Shown: positions 1 through 8,563 of the stretch, one piece after another
How the letters are laid out: each line of letters opens with the position of its first letter
Position numbering within the stretch: position 1 is the first letter of the stretch
Origin: CAWEHU01 sp963808965
GTDB taxonomy: Bacteria > Pseudomonadota > Alphaproteobacteria > Acetobacterales > Acetobacteraceae
Assembly (NCBI GenBank): GCA_963808965.1
Contig: CAWEHU010000014.1
Coordinates: forward strand, 1-64,000
Length of the DNA stretch: 64,000 nt
Direction: 5' to 3'
The notes under the pieces: generated by a model
Told to the model about the DNA's origin: nothing
Databases searched by the model: none
What the model saw: the letters and a program-made list of their open reading frames with translations, nothing else
Position numbers and translations under genes: made by a program

Positions 1-2
1 CG

Positions 3-92
3 ATTGCCGAAACCTATTGGCATGTCCTGAACCAGCCACGCAGCGCCTGGACCTGGGAGGTCGAGTTGCGGCCTTGGGTGGAGCGGTTCTGA
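3..92 (+). CDS. SDR family oxidoreductase, C-terminal end only (partial)
   Basis: The first 30 codons in frame 3 run to a TGA at 90-92 and read as the tail of a short-chain dehydrogenase: IAETYWHVLNQ, then RSAWTWEVELRPW. This Tyr-Trp and 'RSAWT-E-LRPW' ending is typical of a proteobacterial classical SDR subgroup. The catalytic and NAD-binding parts lie before the window, so the substrate cannot be inferred. It is followed after 35 bases by the NIPSNAP gene on the same strand. Confidence 0.6.
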   Translation: MAETYWHVLNQPRSAWTWEVELRPWVERF

Positions 93-127
93 GGGAACAC
101 GGAGCGCGAGACAAGGAAGAGAACGCG

Positions 128-454
128 ATGTTGTACGAGTTGCGGATCTATGAGTGCGCCCCCGGCCGTTTGCCGGACCTGCTGCGGCGATTCGATACCG
201 TCACACTGAAGCTGTGGGAGAAACACGGCATCCGCCAAGCCGGATTCTGGACCACGGTGATCGGCAAGTCCAATCAGCGCCTCTATTACATGCTGGCTTG
301 GAACTCGCTTGCCGAGCGGGAGCAGAAATGGAACACCTTCATGGCCGACCCGGAATGGGTGTCATCTCGGGCCGAGAGCGAGAAGAGCGGCGTCATCGTG
401 TCCCGGATCCGCAGCGAAATCCTGCAGGCGACACCGTTCTCTGCCGCTAAGTGA
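128..454 (+). CDS. NIPSNAP family protein
   Basis: A 108-residue protein beginning MLYELRIYEC, the standard NIPSNAP opening: a ferredoxin-like alpha/beta barrel of about 100 residues. The family is of unclear biochemical role and is often found next to SDRs and acyl-CoA enzymes. The ATG at 128 is chosen because GGAAGAG sits just upstream and the conserved domain starts at residue 2; the open frame extends further upstream without family similarity. The body has conserved aromatic and charged residues (YMLAW near residue 57, W and F near 69-72). It lies 35 bases after an SDR tail and may share its transcript. Confidence 0.8.
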   Translation: MLYELRIYECAPGRLPDLLRRFDTVTLKLWEKHGIRQAGFWTTVIGKSNQRLYYMLAWNSLAEREQKWNTFMADPEWVSSRAESEKSGVIVSRIRSEILQATPFSAAK

Positions 455-518
455 CAGATGCTTTTTAGACTACCTGCGTTTGCGGTGGCGCTCGCTCGTG
501 CTCGGCCGCGCAAGTGGA

Positions 519-1217
519 TTATCGCTTCGCGAACTGTTTCGCGCCGAACATGTTCTCCCGTTCCTCCGCGGTCATCGTCCCACCGCTCTGATGCTCGGAC
601 AGCACCGCGACCCCGCGTTGCACCGCCGGGCGCGCGGCGATCGCGTCGTGCCATCGTTTCACGGCGGGATAGTCATCGAGGTTGATCCCACGCCGGTCGG
701 GGTTGCGGACCCACGGGAAGGTGGCGATGTCGGCGATGCTGTACTCGGTGCCGGCGAGGTAGTCGGCTTCCGAGAGCCGCTTGTCCAGCACGCGGTGCAG
801 GCGCTGCACCTCGTTCGTGTAGCGCTGGATCGGGTACGCCAGCTTGTCCTCGTAGTAGTTCGCGAAGTGGTTGTACTGCCCGAACATCGGACCGATCCCG
901 CCCATCTGGAACATCAGCCATTGCAGGCAGGTGTAGCGCCCGACCGGGTCGGCCGGCATCAGCTTACCGCCGCACTTCTCGGATAAGTAGATCAGGATCG
1001 CGCCCGACTCGAAGAGCTTGAACGGCCTCCCGCCCGGGCCGTCCGGATCGACGATCGCCGGAATCCGGTGATTGGGCGTGATCGCCAGGAACTCGGGCTT
1101 GAACTGGTCGCCCGCCCGGATGTTGACCGGGATCACCTTGTAGGTGAGGCCCAGCTCCTCCAGCATGATATGCACCTTGTGGCCATTCGGCGTCGGCCAG
1201 GTCCAGGCCTCGATCAT
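519..1217 (-). CDS. Glutathione S-transferase, YfcG/Ure2-like
   Basis: A 232-residue cytosolic GST. The N-terminal thioredoxin-like domain (about 1-83) has the cis-Pro region RIPAI at 51-55 and the gamma-glutamyl binding ESGA at 70-73. The C-terminal helical domain contains the Ure2/YfcG signature QWLMFQMGGIGPM near 98-110. Members of this Nu-class group act as glutathione-dependent disulfide-bond reductases rather than classical conjugating enzymes. The ATG at 1217 is preferred because the fold starts at once; the open frame continues upstream without similarity. It ends a leftward group with the upstream secreted hydrolase (2-base gap), suggesting co-transcription. Confidence 0.85.
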   Translation of the reverse strand: MIEAWTWPTPNGHKVHIMLEELGLTYKVIPVNIRAGDQFKPEFLAITPNHRIPAIVDPDGPGGRPFKLFESGAILIYLSEKCGGKLMPADPVGRYTCLQWLMFQMGGIGPMFGQYNHFANYYEDKLAYPIQRYTNEVQRLHRVLDKRLSEADYLAGTEYSIADIATFPWVRNPDRRGINLDDYPAVKRWHDAIAARPAVQRGVAVLSEHQSGGTMTAEERENMFGAKQFAKR

Positions 1218-1219
1218 CG

Positions 1220-2344
1220 TCAAGCTCCCTTGGTGTCCAGCAGGCGGGCCAGTTGCTCTTTCAACTCGGCCACGCGCGACTCCATCGTCGCGATAGCCTG
1301 CGCGGTTTCCCGCGCTCCGGCTTCGCCGAGAAAGAAGAAGTGGCTTCCGTTCATCTCCATGCTCAAGCGGTCCGGCGCGTTGCGGACGAGTTCCACCAGC
1401 GCTGCCCAGCGTTCGCGCGGCAGTTTCGTCAGATCGACCTTTGCCGCATCGATGTCGGCCCAGAGCTTGTTCGCGATGAGCAGGCCCCAATTTGCGCGAT
1501 CCGTCAACGCGTGGCGCGCATCGATCGGCTCGCTCGGCATCAGTGCGGCGACAAGCGGCAGATCGTGATAATCGTAGACGCGAAAGTCGTTCTCGTCCGC
1601 CCAGAAGTCACGGACGAACTTGCCCTCGCGGTAGTGCAGCCCATACCCCTCCAGGTTCACCGGCATGTCGCCCACGTAGTCGGCAAGATAGCTCTGGTCG
1701 TCGATGATGGTGTGGCCGTTCATGGCGTTCTGAAGCGCAATCTGGCGCAGGAAGCCCCGATAGATATTGCTGCGATCGGCGTAGCCGTCGGGCGTTATCT
1801 TGAAGCTCGCGTTCATATCCACGAGTCCGGTTACCCCGGGCGTTGCCGAGAGGGCTGCGAAGAATAGCAGGTCGAGCCCGTCCGCTTTCGCAAATTCACT
1901 GACCGGCTCGGCGATCCGCCCGCCCATGCTCCACCCGAGCACGATGATGCGGTTGGTGAGGTGATGCTCTTCGATGGTCTGCTTCGCCAGATCGGCCGCC
2001 TGCCGCCCCCAGTCGCGCGCGCCGTAGTTCGGGAAGGCGTCGTCCATCACCGGGTTCTTGGTCGCGATCGGGTAGGAAATCCCGAGAAAGTTGTAGCCCT
2101 GCTTCACCAGCCAATAGGCGAGAAAATCCTCCTCGCGCCCGCCTTCATGGCCGCCATAGGCGATGCGCGCCGTGTTGTGCGCGCCGGGGATGAACACCAC
2201 CAACGGGCGTTGCGGATCGCCTGGAATGAACTTGACCAAGGCGGGAAATCCGGCCGCCTCTGTCACCTGCTCACCCTCGAACGCCCGCGCCGGTGACACG
2301 AGCAGAACTCCCAGCAAGGCAACGATCCAAAAGATCCGACCCAT
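1220..2344 (-). CDS. Secreted alpha/beta hydrolase
   Basis: A 374-residue protein with a Sec signal peptide (MGRIFWIVALLGVLLV, cleavage after SPARA near residue 21). The mature part has alpha/beta-hydrolase features: beta strand PLVVFIPGAH at 47-56 (oxyanion region), a nucleophile elbow GWSMGG at 137-142 with Ser139, and a His in NGSHFFF near 336 that could complete the triad. It is probably a periplasmic esterase-like enzyme; the substrate is unknown. ATG at 2344 is supported by the signal peptide starting there. Its stop is 2 bases before the GST start, so the two are probably one transcript. Confidence 0.75.
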   Translation of the reverse strand: MGRIFWIVALLGVLLVSPARAFEGEQVTEAAGFPALVKFIPGDPQRPLVVFIPGAHNTARIAYGGHEGGREEDFLAYWLVKQGYNFLGISYPIATKNPVMDDAFPNYGARDWGRQAADLAKQTIEEHHLTNRIIVLGWSMGGRIAEPVSEFAKADGLDLLFFAALSATPGVTGLVDMNASFKITPDGYADRSNIYRGFLRQIALQNAMNGHTIIDDQSYLADYVGDMPVNLEGYGLHYREGKFVRDFWADENDFRVYDYHDLPLVAALMPSEPIDARHALTDRANWGLLIANKLWADIDAAKVDLTKLPRERWAALVELVRNAPDRLSMEMNGSHFFFLGEAGARETAQAIATMESRVAELKEQLARLLDTKGA

Positions 2345-2412
2345 ACCTATCTCCGCCCCGTTTTGAGTTGTTGAGTTTCGCGCTTTCGAGCGCGTTTGCT
2401 CGGGCCGCTCGA

Positions 2413-3696
2413 TCAAGCCGACGTGACCGGATGCAGAGTTTCCTCCGATTCGGCGCTGAACGGAACTTCGGGATGCATCGTGAATGCGAGGATTGCACCG
2501 AGCGCAAGCAGGGCGATGGAACCGATGAACGGTAGCTCCCAGTTGCCGGTTAGGTCGATGATGAGCCCGAAGACCAGCGGCGACAGGATAGCAGCGACGG
2601 CAGACCCGGTATTCATCAATCCGGATGCGGTACCGGAGAACTTCGGCGCGATGTCCATCGGGATTGCCCAAATCGGCCCGATCACGAGCTCGGCAAAAAA
2701 GAACGCAAGACTGAGGCAGATCGCCACGGTTGTCAGGTCACGGACGAATAATATCGGCAGAAGGAAGAGAAGTGATCCGAGGAAGCCTGCGACGATCACA
2801 TTGCGCCGCGCCTTCTTGAGATCTCTTGTCCGGCGAAAGATCGAATCCGTGAGCACGCCACCCATGGTATCGCCGACCACGCCTGCGAAAAATACGCCCG
2901 ACGCGAAGATTGCGGAGCTCTTGATGTCCATTTCATAGCTGTGCAAGAAAAACAACGGCAGCCAATTCAGGTAGAGCCACAACGTCCAGCCATAACAGAA
3001 ATAGGTGATGCTGACCGGCAGCATCCGGCGTGTCAGACGTTTCCAGGGTATCTCAACAGCGCCGCGCTTCGGCGCATAGGGCGGCAATTTCGCGAGGTCA
3101 TCCTGAGTGACCCCCTTATGATCGGCCGGATTGTCCCGGTAGTACAAGAACCAAGCGATCACCCATACGAAGCTCACGCATCCCAGAGAGATGAACGAGC
3201 CACGCCACGTCAGCATCACCGTCAGCCATGCGATCAGCGGGGGTGTGATCGCGTTGCCCAACCGGGCGGAGGCGTGAGTGATGCCCTGCGCAAAGCCGCG
3301 TTCGGCCTCCGCTACCCAGGACTGCATGGCTCGGGTCGCGCCGGGGAAGGTCGCCCCCTCGCCGATGCCGAGCAGTACCCGCGCTAAGAAGAGCGAGATG
3401 ACTCCCCCCGCCAGGCCAGTCAGCACCGTCGCGACCGCCCAGATGAAGCCGCAGATGAACAGCGTGATGCGGGGACCAAAGCGGTCGGACACCAACCCAC
3501 CGTAGATCTGCAAAATTGCATACGGATAAGCAAAGCCCGAGAAGATCAAGCCGAGTTGCGTGTTGGTGAGACCAAGCTCAGCCTTAATCGCGCTTGCGGC
3601 GGTGCCGACATTCACTCGGTCGATATACGTGATCGCGTACATCAGGCAGAGCATGACTAGGACAACGCCAGGTGCGCCCGGTCTGCGGAGTTGCAT
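2413..3696 (-). CDS. MFS transporter, ACS (anion:cation symporter) type
   Basis: A 427-residue inner-membrane transporter with about 12 hydrophobic segments. Helix 1 carries the ACS-family sequence YAITYIDRVNVGTA (residues 18-31) and the loop 2-3 motif is GLVSDRFGPR, the classic MFS G-x3-D-R-x-G. Relatives carry organic anions such as hexuronates, glucarate, tartrate or phthalate. The ATG at 3696 follows a GGGAGGATTG ribosome site. It lies 84 bases downstream of the class V aminotransferase on the same strand, so the substrate may feed glyoxylate or amino acid metabolism; that is inference. Confidence 0.85.
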   Translation of the reverse strand: MQLRRPGAPGVVLVMLCLMYAITYIDRVNVGTAASAIKAELGLTNTQLGLIFSGFAYPYAILQIYGGLVSDRFGPRITLFICGFIWAVATVLTGLAGGVISLFLARVLLGIGEGATFPGATRAMQSWVAEAERGFAQGITHASARLGNAITPPLIAWLTVMLTWRGSFISLGCVSFVWVIAWFLYYRDNPADHKGVTQDDLAKLPPYAPKRGAVEIPWKRLTRRMLPVSITYFCYGWTLWLYLNWLPLFFLHSYEMDIKSSAIFASGVFFAGVVGDTMGGVLTDSIFRRTRDLKKARRNVIVAGFLGSLLFLLPILFVRDLTTVAICLSLAFFFAELVIGPIWAIPMDIAPKFSGTASGLMNTGSAVAAILSPLVFGLIIDLTGNWELPFIGSIALLALGAILAFTMHPEVPFSAESEETLHPVTSA

Positions 3697-3780
3697 CGTC
3701 AATCCTCCCGGGATGCGCCCGTGTCCTCCGCGGCTCCCCGCATCTTTCAAAGTCGTCCTCTTTGAGGGACGCCAGGGCGC

Positions 3781-5001
3781 CTAGGGCCCAGGGTCACTGC
3801 CCGCGCCGCCTTTCAGCACATCCATCGCCGCAAGCACGCCGCCGCTCTTGTGCGGCACACCCGCGGCGCTGAGGCCCATCTCGACCCCCGATAGCGTTCC
3901 CATCAGCGTGAGGTCGTTGAAATGGCCAAGGTGGCCGATGCGGAACACCTTGTCAGCGAGCTTGCTGAGGCCGGCACCGAGCGACATGTCAAAATTGTCG
4001 AGCACGATCTCGCGATAACGATCGGCACCCTTCCCCGATGGCATGATCACGGCCGTCAGGACCCCTGAGTATTCCCGCGGATCGAGGCAGAGGATCTCGA
4101 AATCCCAGGCGCGCACGGCGGCGCGGGTCGCCTTGGCATGGCGCGCGTGCCGGGCGAATACGTTGTCCAGCCCCTCTTCCAGCAGCATGGAGACGGCTTC
4201 TTTGAGACCGTACAGGAGATTAGTTGCCGGCGTGTAAGGCCAGTAGCCGCGCGCGTTGCTCTTGAGGATCTCGTCCCAGTTCCAGTACGAGCGACGAAAC
4301 TTGTTCGACTTCGAGGCGGCGATCGCCTTGTCCGAGATCGCGTTGAAGCCAAGACCCGGTGGCAGCATCAGGCCCTTCTGGGAACAGCTCACCGTGACAT
4401 CGACACCCCACTCGTCATGCCGGTAATCGATTGAAGCGAGCGAGGAGATCGTATCGACGAGGAACAGCGCCGGATGGTGCGCGCTGTCGATCGCGCGGCG
4501 GATCTCGGCGATGCGGCTCGCGACTCCGGTCGAGGTCTCGTTGTGCACAACCATCACGGCCTTGATCTGGAAGTCGCGATCCTCGGCGAGCCGCGCCCCG
4601 ATTGCGTCGGGATTGGCCCCGTGCCGCCAGTCCCCTTCGAGAAACTCCACCTCCAGACCGTGCGCATGCGCCATGTTGCGCCACAGCGTCGCGAAGTGGC
4701 CGGTCTCCGCCATCAAGACCTTGTCGCCAGGGGAGAGGGTATTAACGATCGCGGCCTCCCACGCGCCAGTGCCCGAGGATGGATAGATGACCACCGGGTT
4801 CTTGGTCTGGAAGACCTTCTTCGAGCCCTCTATGACCTCGAGGCCGAGCCGGCCGAATTCGGGGCCGCGATGATCAATGGTCGGGAAGTCCATGGCCCGC
4901 AGTACGCGGTCCGGCACGTTGCTGGGACCTGGGATCTGAAGAAAATGCCGGCCGGTGTGGATGCGTGGGGAATTACTCCCCGAGGCGAATTGGGAGTTCA
5001 T
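3781..5001 (-). CDS. Class V aminotransferase (serine/alanine/aspartate-glyoxylate type)
   Basis: A 406-residue PLP enzyme close to SgaA/BhcA/AGXT. Visible features are IPGPSNVPDRV at 23-33, PSSGTGAWEAA at 74-84 (phosphate-binding loop), VHNETSTG at 152-159, the PLP Asp in LVDTISSLAS at 181-190, and the Schiff-base Lys209 in SCSQKGLMLPPG. These enzymes use glyoxylate as amino acceptor and form glycine, with serine, alanine or aspartate as donor; the sequence alone does not fix the donor. It is divergent, 138 bases away, from a FAD/Fe-S 2-hydroxyacid dehydrogenase that could supply the 2-oxoacid. Confidence 0.85.
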   Translation of the reverse strand: MNSQFASGSNSPRIHTGRHFLQIPGPSNVPDRVLRAMDFPTIDHRGPEFGRLGLEVIEGSKKVFQTKNPVVIYPSSGTGAWEAAIVNTLSPGDKVLMAETGHFATLWRNMAHAHGLEVEFLEGDWRHGANPDAIGARLAEDRDFQIKAVMVVHNETSTGVASRIAEIRRAIDSAHHPALFLVDTISSLASIDYRHDEWGVDVTVSCSQKGLMLPPGLGFNAISDKAIAASKSNKFRRSYWNWDEILKSNARGYWPYTPATNLLYGLKEAVSMLLEEGLDNVFARHARHAKATRAAVRAWDFEILCLDPREYSGVLTAVIMPSGKGADRYREIVLDNFDMSLGAGLSKLADKVFRIGHLGHFNDLTLMGTLSGVEMGLSAAGVPHKSGGVLAAMDVLKGGAGSDPGP

Positions 5002-5139
5002 TTCGTCACCCCGATCTTTCGGGGACCTCTCAGTGGCCCCATACTAATTCCTGGCCGCAGACATAAACACGCAGTAGCCGCTAAGGCAATCGCTCCGGGG
5101 TAGAGGCATGAATCACTCGAGCATTGAGAGTGGGACGCC
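5002..5139. promoter_or_regulatory. Divergent intergenic region between aminotransferase and FAD/Fe-S dehydrogenase
   Basis: These 138 bases separate two oppositely transcribed genes whose products both handle 2-oxo or 2-hydroxyacids, so promoters for both must lie here. No convincing operator palindrome was found. The region is somewhat AT-richer than the flanking genes, around the stretch ATACTAATTCCTGG. Confidence 0.4.
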
Positions 5140-8034
5140 ATGAGTGCACTGCCCGGTGCCGTGACGCTCGCCACGGCGTTGCGGCGCGAGATCCGCGGTG
5201 ACGTTCTGTTCGACCGTGCCAGCCGCGGCCGCTATGCCACTGATGCCTCGATCTACCAAGTCGAGCCGATCGGAGTCATCGTGCCTGAAACGGCGGAGGA
5301 TGTCGCCGCCGCGCTCGCGATCGCACGCGAGCACGGCGTTGCGGTTCTGCCCCGCGGTGGCGGCACCAGCCAATGCGGCCAGACCGTCAACCGCGCGCTT
5401 GTCATCGACTGTAGCAAGCACCTGCGCCGTGTTCTGCATGTCGATCCGAGCGCGCGCACGGCGCTGGTCGAGCCGGGCCTCGTGCTCGGGCACCTCAACG
5501 CCGCATTGAAACCGCACGGGCTTTTCTTTCCGGTCGATCCCTCCACCCATTCCCGTTGCACAATCGGCGGCATGGCGGGGAACAACTCGTGCGGCTCGAA
5601 ATCCATCCGCTACGGGCTCATGGCCGACAATGTGCGCGCGATCGACGCCATTCTGGCCGATGGCACGCGGCACCGTTTCGGCCCGCTGCCGGACAATCTC
5701 GGCGAGGATGTCCCGTCCAACATAACCGAGCTGATCCAGCGTCTGCGGGTGCTTGGCGCGGCGCAGGCAAGTGAGATCGCCGCCCGGTTCCCGAAGCAAC
5801 TCCGCCGTGTCGGCGGCTACAACATCGACGTGTTGACACCGGCGGCACGGTCGGCGGGGCGGGAGAATCTGGCGCGACTGCTCGTCGGTTCCGAGGGGAC
5901 GCTCGCCTTTTCCACGACGCTGGAACTCGAGCTGCATCCGATCAAGCCACGCAAGATGCTGGGCATCTGCCAGTTCCCCACCTTCCGCGCCGCGATGGAA
6001 GCAGCGCAGCACATCGTGAGGCTCGATCCAGAAGCAGTCGAGCTCGTGGACCGCACCATGATCGACCTCGGGCGCGGCATCGCGATCTATCGCGCGACGA
6101 TCGACGAGATGCTGCTCGGCGAGCCGGACTCGCTCCTCATCGTCGAGTTCCACGGTCATGCGGACGAGCCTCTGCTCGGAAAGCTGGCCGAGCTGGACGC
6201 GCTCATGGGCGACCTGGGCTATCCCGGCGCCGTCGTGCGCGCGACCGACGCCGGCTTTCAGGCACGCATCGCCGAGGTGCGCGAGGCCGGCCTAAACATC
6301 ATGATGTCGATGAAAGGCGACGGAAAGCCGGTGTCGTTCATCGAGGACTGCGCGGTCGATCTCGCCGATCTCGCGGACTACACCGAACAACTCAATCGCG
6401 TGTTCGAGCGGCACGGGACGAAGGGCACCTGGTACGCCCATGCATCCGTCGGGTGTCTGCACGTCCGCCCGGTGCTGAACATGAAGGACCCGGCGGACGT
6501 CAGGACGATGCGCGCCGTCGCCGAGGAGTGCTTCGCGCTTGTGCGGGAGTACAAGGGCTCGCATAGCGGCGAGCACGGCGACGGCATCGTGCGCAGCGAG
6601 TTCAACGAGACGATGTTCGGTCCGCGCATCGCTCGCGCTTTCGAGGCGGTGAAGGATGCCTTCGATCCCGACGCGCTATTCAATCCCAATCGCATCGTGC
6701 GGCCGCCGCGGATGGATGACCGCACCCTGTTCCGCTACGCGCCGGGCTATGCACCCGCGCCCGGTTTCACGCCGAAGCTCGACTGGTCGGATTACCCCGG
6801 CCCACTTGGCGGCATGCTGGCCGCGGTGGAGATGTGCAACAACAACGGCACCTGCCGGAGCTTCGACGCGGGCGTGATGTGCCCAAGCTACCGCGTCACG
6901 CGGGATGAGGAGCACCTGACGCGCGGCCGCGCCAATACGCTGCGGCTCGCGCTCACGGGCCAGCTCGGCGCCGATGCGATGGTGGGAGACGACGTGGCGG
7001 ACGCGATGAAGCTTTGCGTGTCATGCAAGGCGTGCCGCCGCGAGTGCCCCACGGGCGTCGATGTGGCGAAGATGAAGATCGAGGTGCTGGCCGCACGCGC
7101 GGAACATCACGGCGTGCGACCGCGCGACTGGATCATCGCCGAATTGCCACGCATCGCACCTTATCTCTCGCGCATCGCACCGCTCGCCAATCTGCGCAAC
7201 CGGGTCCCAGCGCTGCGCCGGGCGGCCGAACGGCGGTTCGGGATCGCCGCGAGTCGTCCGCTGCCGGCCTGGAGCCGAAACCCGTTCCGCGATGCCGAGG
7301 CCGATGCCGTCGCACCTGCCCGGCCGCGGGGCGAGGTTCTGCTGCTCGCGGACACATTCAACCGCTATTTCGAACCGGAGAATTTGCGGGCCGCCGTGCG
7401 CGTGCTCGCGGCGGCCGGATACCGGACGGTGCTGCCGGCGCTCAGGGGCCGTCCGCTCTGTTGCGGCCGCACCTCGCTTGCTGCCGGGCTGATCGATAAG
7501 GCGCGTGCCGAGGCCGAGCGCGTCTTGGCCGTGCTTGCCGGACCGAGGCCAGTGATCGGCCTGGAGCCCTCTTGCTTGCTCACCTTGCGGGACGAGTTCC
7601 GCTCGCTGCTGCCTGGCCCGAAGGCACAAGACATGGCGGGGCGGGCCTTTCTGCTCAGCGAGTTCATCGCGCGCGAGAAGCCGTCTCTGCCGTTGCGGCC
7701 GATTGAAACGACGGCGCATGTTCATGGTCATTGTCACCAGAAGAGCTTCGGCGCCTTCCCGAACGCGCTGGCGATGCTGAAACTCGTTCCGGAGCTGAAG
7801 GTGAAGCCCATCGCGTCGTCCTGCTGCGGGATGGCGGGGGCGTTCGGGTATCAGGCGGACACGCTCGAGGTCTCGCGCGCAATGGCCGAGCGGGACTTGC
7901 TGCCGGCGGTGCGGGATGCCGCCACGGACGACCTCATCGTCGCGGACGGCACTTCCTGCCGGCACCAGATCGCCGACCTCGCCGGTCGCACGGCGCTGCA
8001 TTCCGTTCGCGTGCTGGAGCGCGCGCTGGCCTGA
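5140..8034 (+). CDS. FAD-binding and (Fe-S)-binding fusion oxidoreductase (YdiJ/GlcD-GlcF-like)
   Basis: A 964-residue fusion. The N-terminal FAD_binding_4 domain (about 35-200) has PRGGGTSQCGQTVN for FAD binding. The FAD-oxidase_C domain (about 250-540) contains the catalytic region SHSGEHGDGIVRSEF. The C-terminal GlcF-like half has CNNNGTCR and then the ferredoxin motif CVSCKACRRECPTGV near residues 628-642, plus CCG-type cysteine clusters (RPLCCGR and SSCCGMAGAFGY). This layout matches E. coli YdiJ (D-2-hydroxyglutarate dehydrogenase) and D-lactate/glycolate dehydrogenases; electrons would go to quinone or an electron carrier. The substrate is unproven. It is divergent from a glyoxylate aminotransferase and followed by a VOC protein. 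Confidence 0.85.
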   Translation: MSALPGAVTLATALRREIRGDVLFDRASRGRYATDASIYQVEPIGVIVPETAEDVAAALAIAREHGVAVLPRGGGTSQCGQTVNRALVIDCSKHLRRVLHVDPSARTALVEPGLVLGHLNAALKPHGLFFPVDPSTHSRCTIGGMAGNNSCGSKSIRYGLMADNVRAIDAILADGTRHRFGPLPDNLGEDVPSNITELIQRLRVLGAAQASEIAARFPKQLRRVGGYNIDVLTPAARSAGRENLARLLVGSEGTLAFSTTLELELHPIKPRKMLGICQFPTFRAAMEAAQHIVRLDPEAVELVDRTMIDLGRGIAIYRATIDEMLLGEPDSLLIVEFHGHADEPLLGKLAELDALMGDLGYPGAVVRATDAGFQARIAEVREAGLNIMMSMKGDGKPVSFIEDCAVDLADLADYTEQLNRVFERHGTKGTWYAHASVGCLHVRPVLNMKDPADVRTMRAVAEECFALVREYKGSHSGEHGDGIVRSEFNETMFGPRIARAFEAVKDAFDPDALFNPNRIVRPPRMDDRTLFRYAPGYAPAPGFTPKLDWSDYPGPLGGMLAAVEMCNNNGTCRSFDAGVMCPSYRVTRDEEHLTRGRANTLRLALTGQLGADAMVGDDVADAMKLCVSCKACRRECPTGVDVAKMKIEVLAARAEHHGVRPRDWIIAELPRIAPYLSRIAPLANLRNRVPALRRAAERRFGIAASRPLPAWSRNPFRDAEADAVAPARPRGEVLLLADTFNRYFEPENLRAAVRVLAAAGYRTVLPALRGRPLCCGRTSLAAGLIDKARAEAERVLAVLAGPRPVIGLEPSCLLTLRDEFRSLLPGPKAQDMAGRAFLLSEFIAREKPSLPLRPIETTAHVHGHCHQKSFGAFPNALAMLKLVPELKVKPIASSCCGMAGAFGYQADTLEVSRAMAERDLLPAVRDAATDDLIVADGTSCRHQIADLAGRTALHSVRVLERALA

Positions 8035-8088
8035 TCCGTGACGACGAAATTCCGAGGCCAAGAACCCGTGCCCGAAAGCGAGTGCAAC

Positions 8089-8556
8089 ATGGTACGCGTG
8101 GTAGGGATCGACCACTTGGTCATCCGGGTAAGCGACTACGAGAAGTCGAAGGCTTTCTACGAACGGCTGTTCCACTTTCTCGGTTTCGAGCTGTCCGAGG
8201 AATACGAGGACGCCATCGGCTGGACCAACGGCAAGACGCGATTTTGGATCGGCCCGGCCGACGCCGAAGGCCGGAAGCACAAGCACCGCACCGGCGATGT
8301 CGGCTTTCATCATTATGCGTTCCAGTTGCGCAGCCGTAAGGACGTGGATGCGTTGCACTTGTTCCTTCAGGAGATCGGCGCAACCATCGTCGACCCGGCC
8401 GCCGAGTACTACGACGACTACTACGCCGTATTCTTCCTAGACCCCGACGGGCTCAAGCTCGAAGGCATGAAATACGGCGAGCACCACGCACGCGCTGCCC
8501 GTAACAGAAAGCTGGCGCGGAACAAAGGCCCGGCGCGCCGATCCCCTGCGACATAA
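8089..8556 (+). CDS. VOC (glyoxalase/dioxygenase) family protein
   Basis: A 155-residue single-unit VOC protein starting MVRVVGIDHLVIRVSDYEKS, with a metal-ligand-like His in IDHLV, a second His in FHHYAF, and a Glu in DGLKLEG near the C-terminus. This is the arrangement of glyoxalase I-like metalloenzymes. The ATG at 8089 is preferred because the domain begins at once; an in-frame GTG at 8038 would add 17 residues without similarity. It follows the FAD/Fe-S gene closely and is probably in the same transcript. Substrate not identifiable. Confidence 0.75.
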   Translation: MVRVVGIDHLVIRVSDYEKSKAFYERLFHFLGFELSEEYEDAIGWTNGKTRFWIGPADAEGRKHKHRTGDVGFHHYAFQLRSRKDVDALHLFLQEIGATIVDPAAEYYDDYYAVFFLDPDGLKLEGMKYGEHHARAARNRKLARNKGPARRSPAT

Positions 8557-8563
8557 GCGCGCA

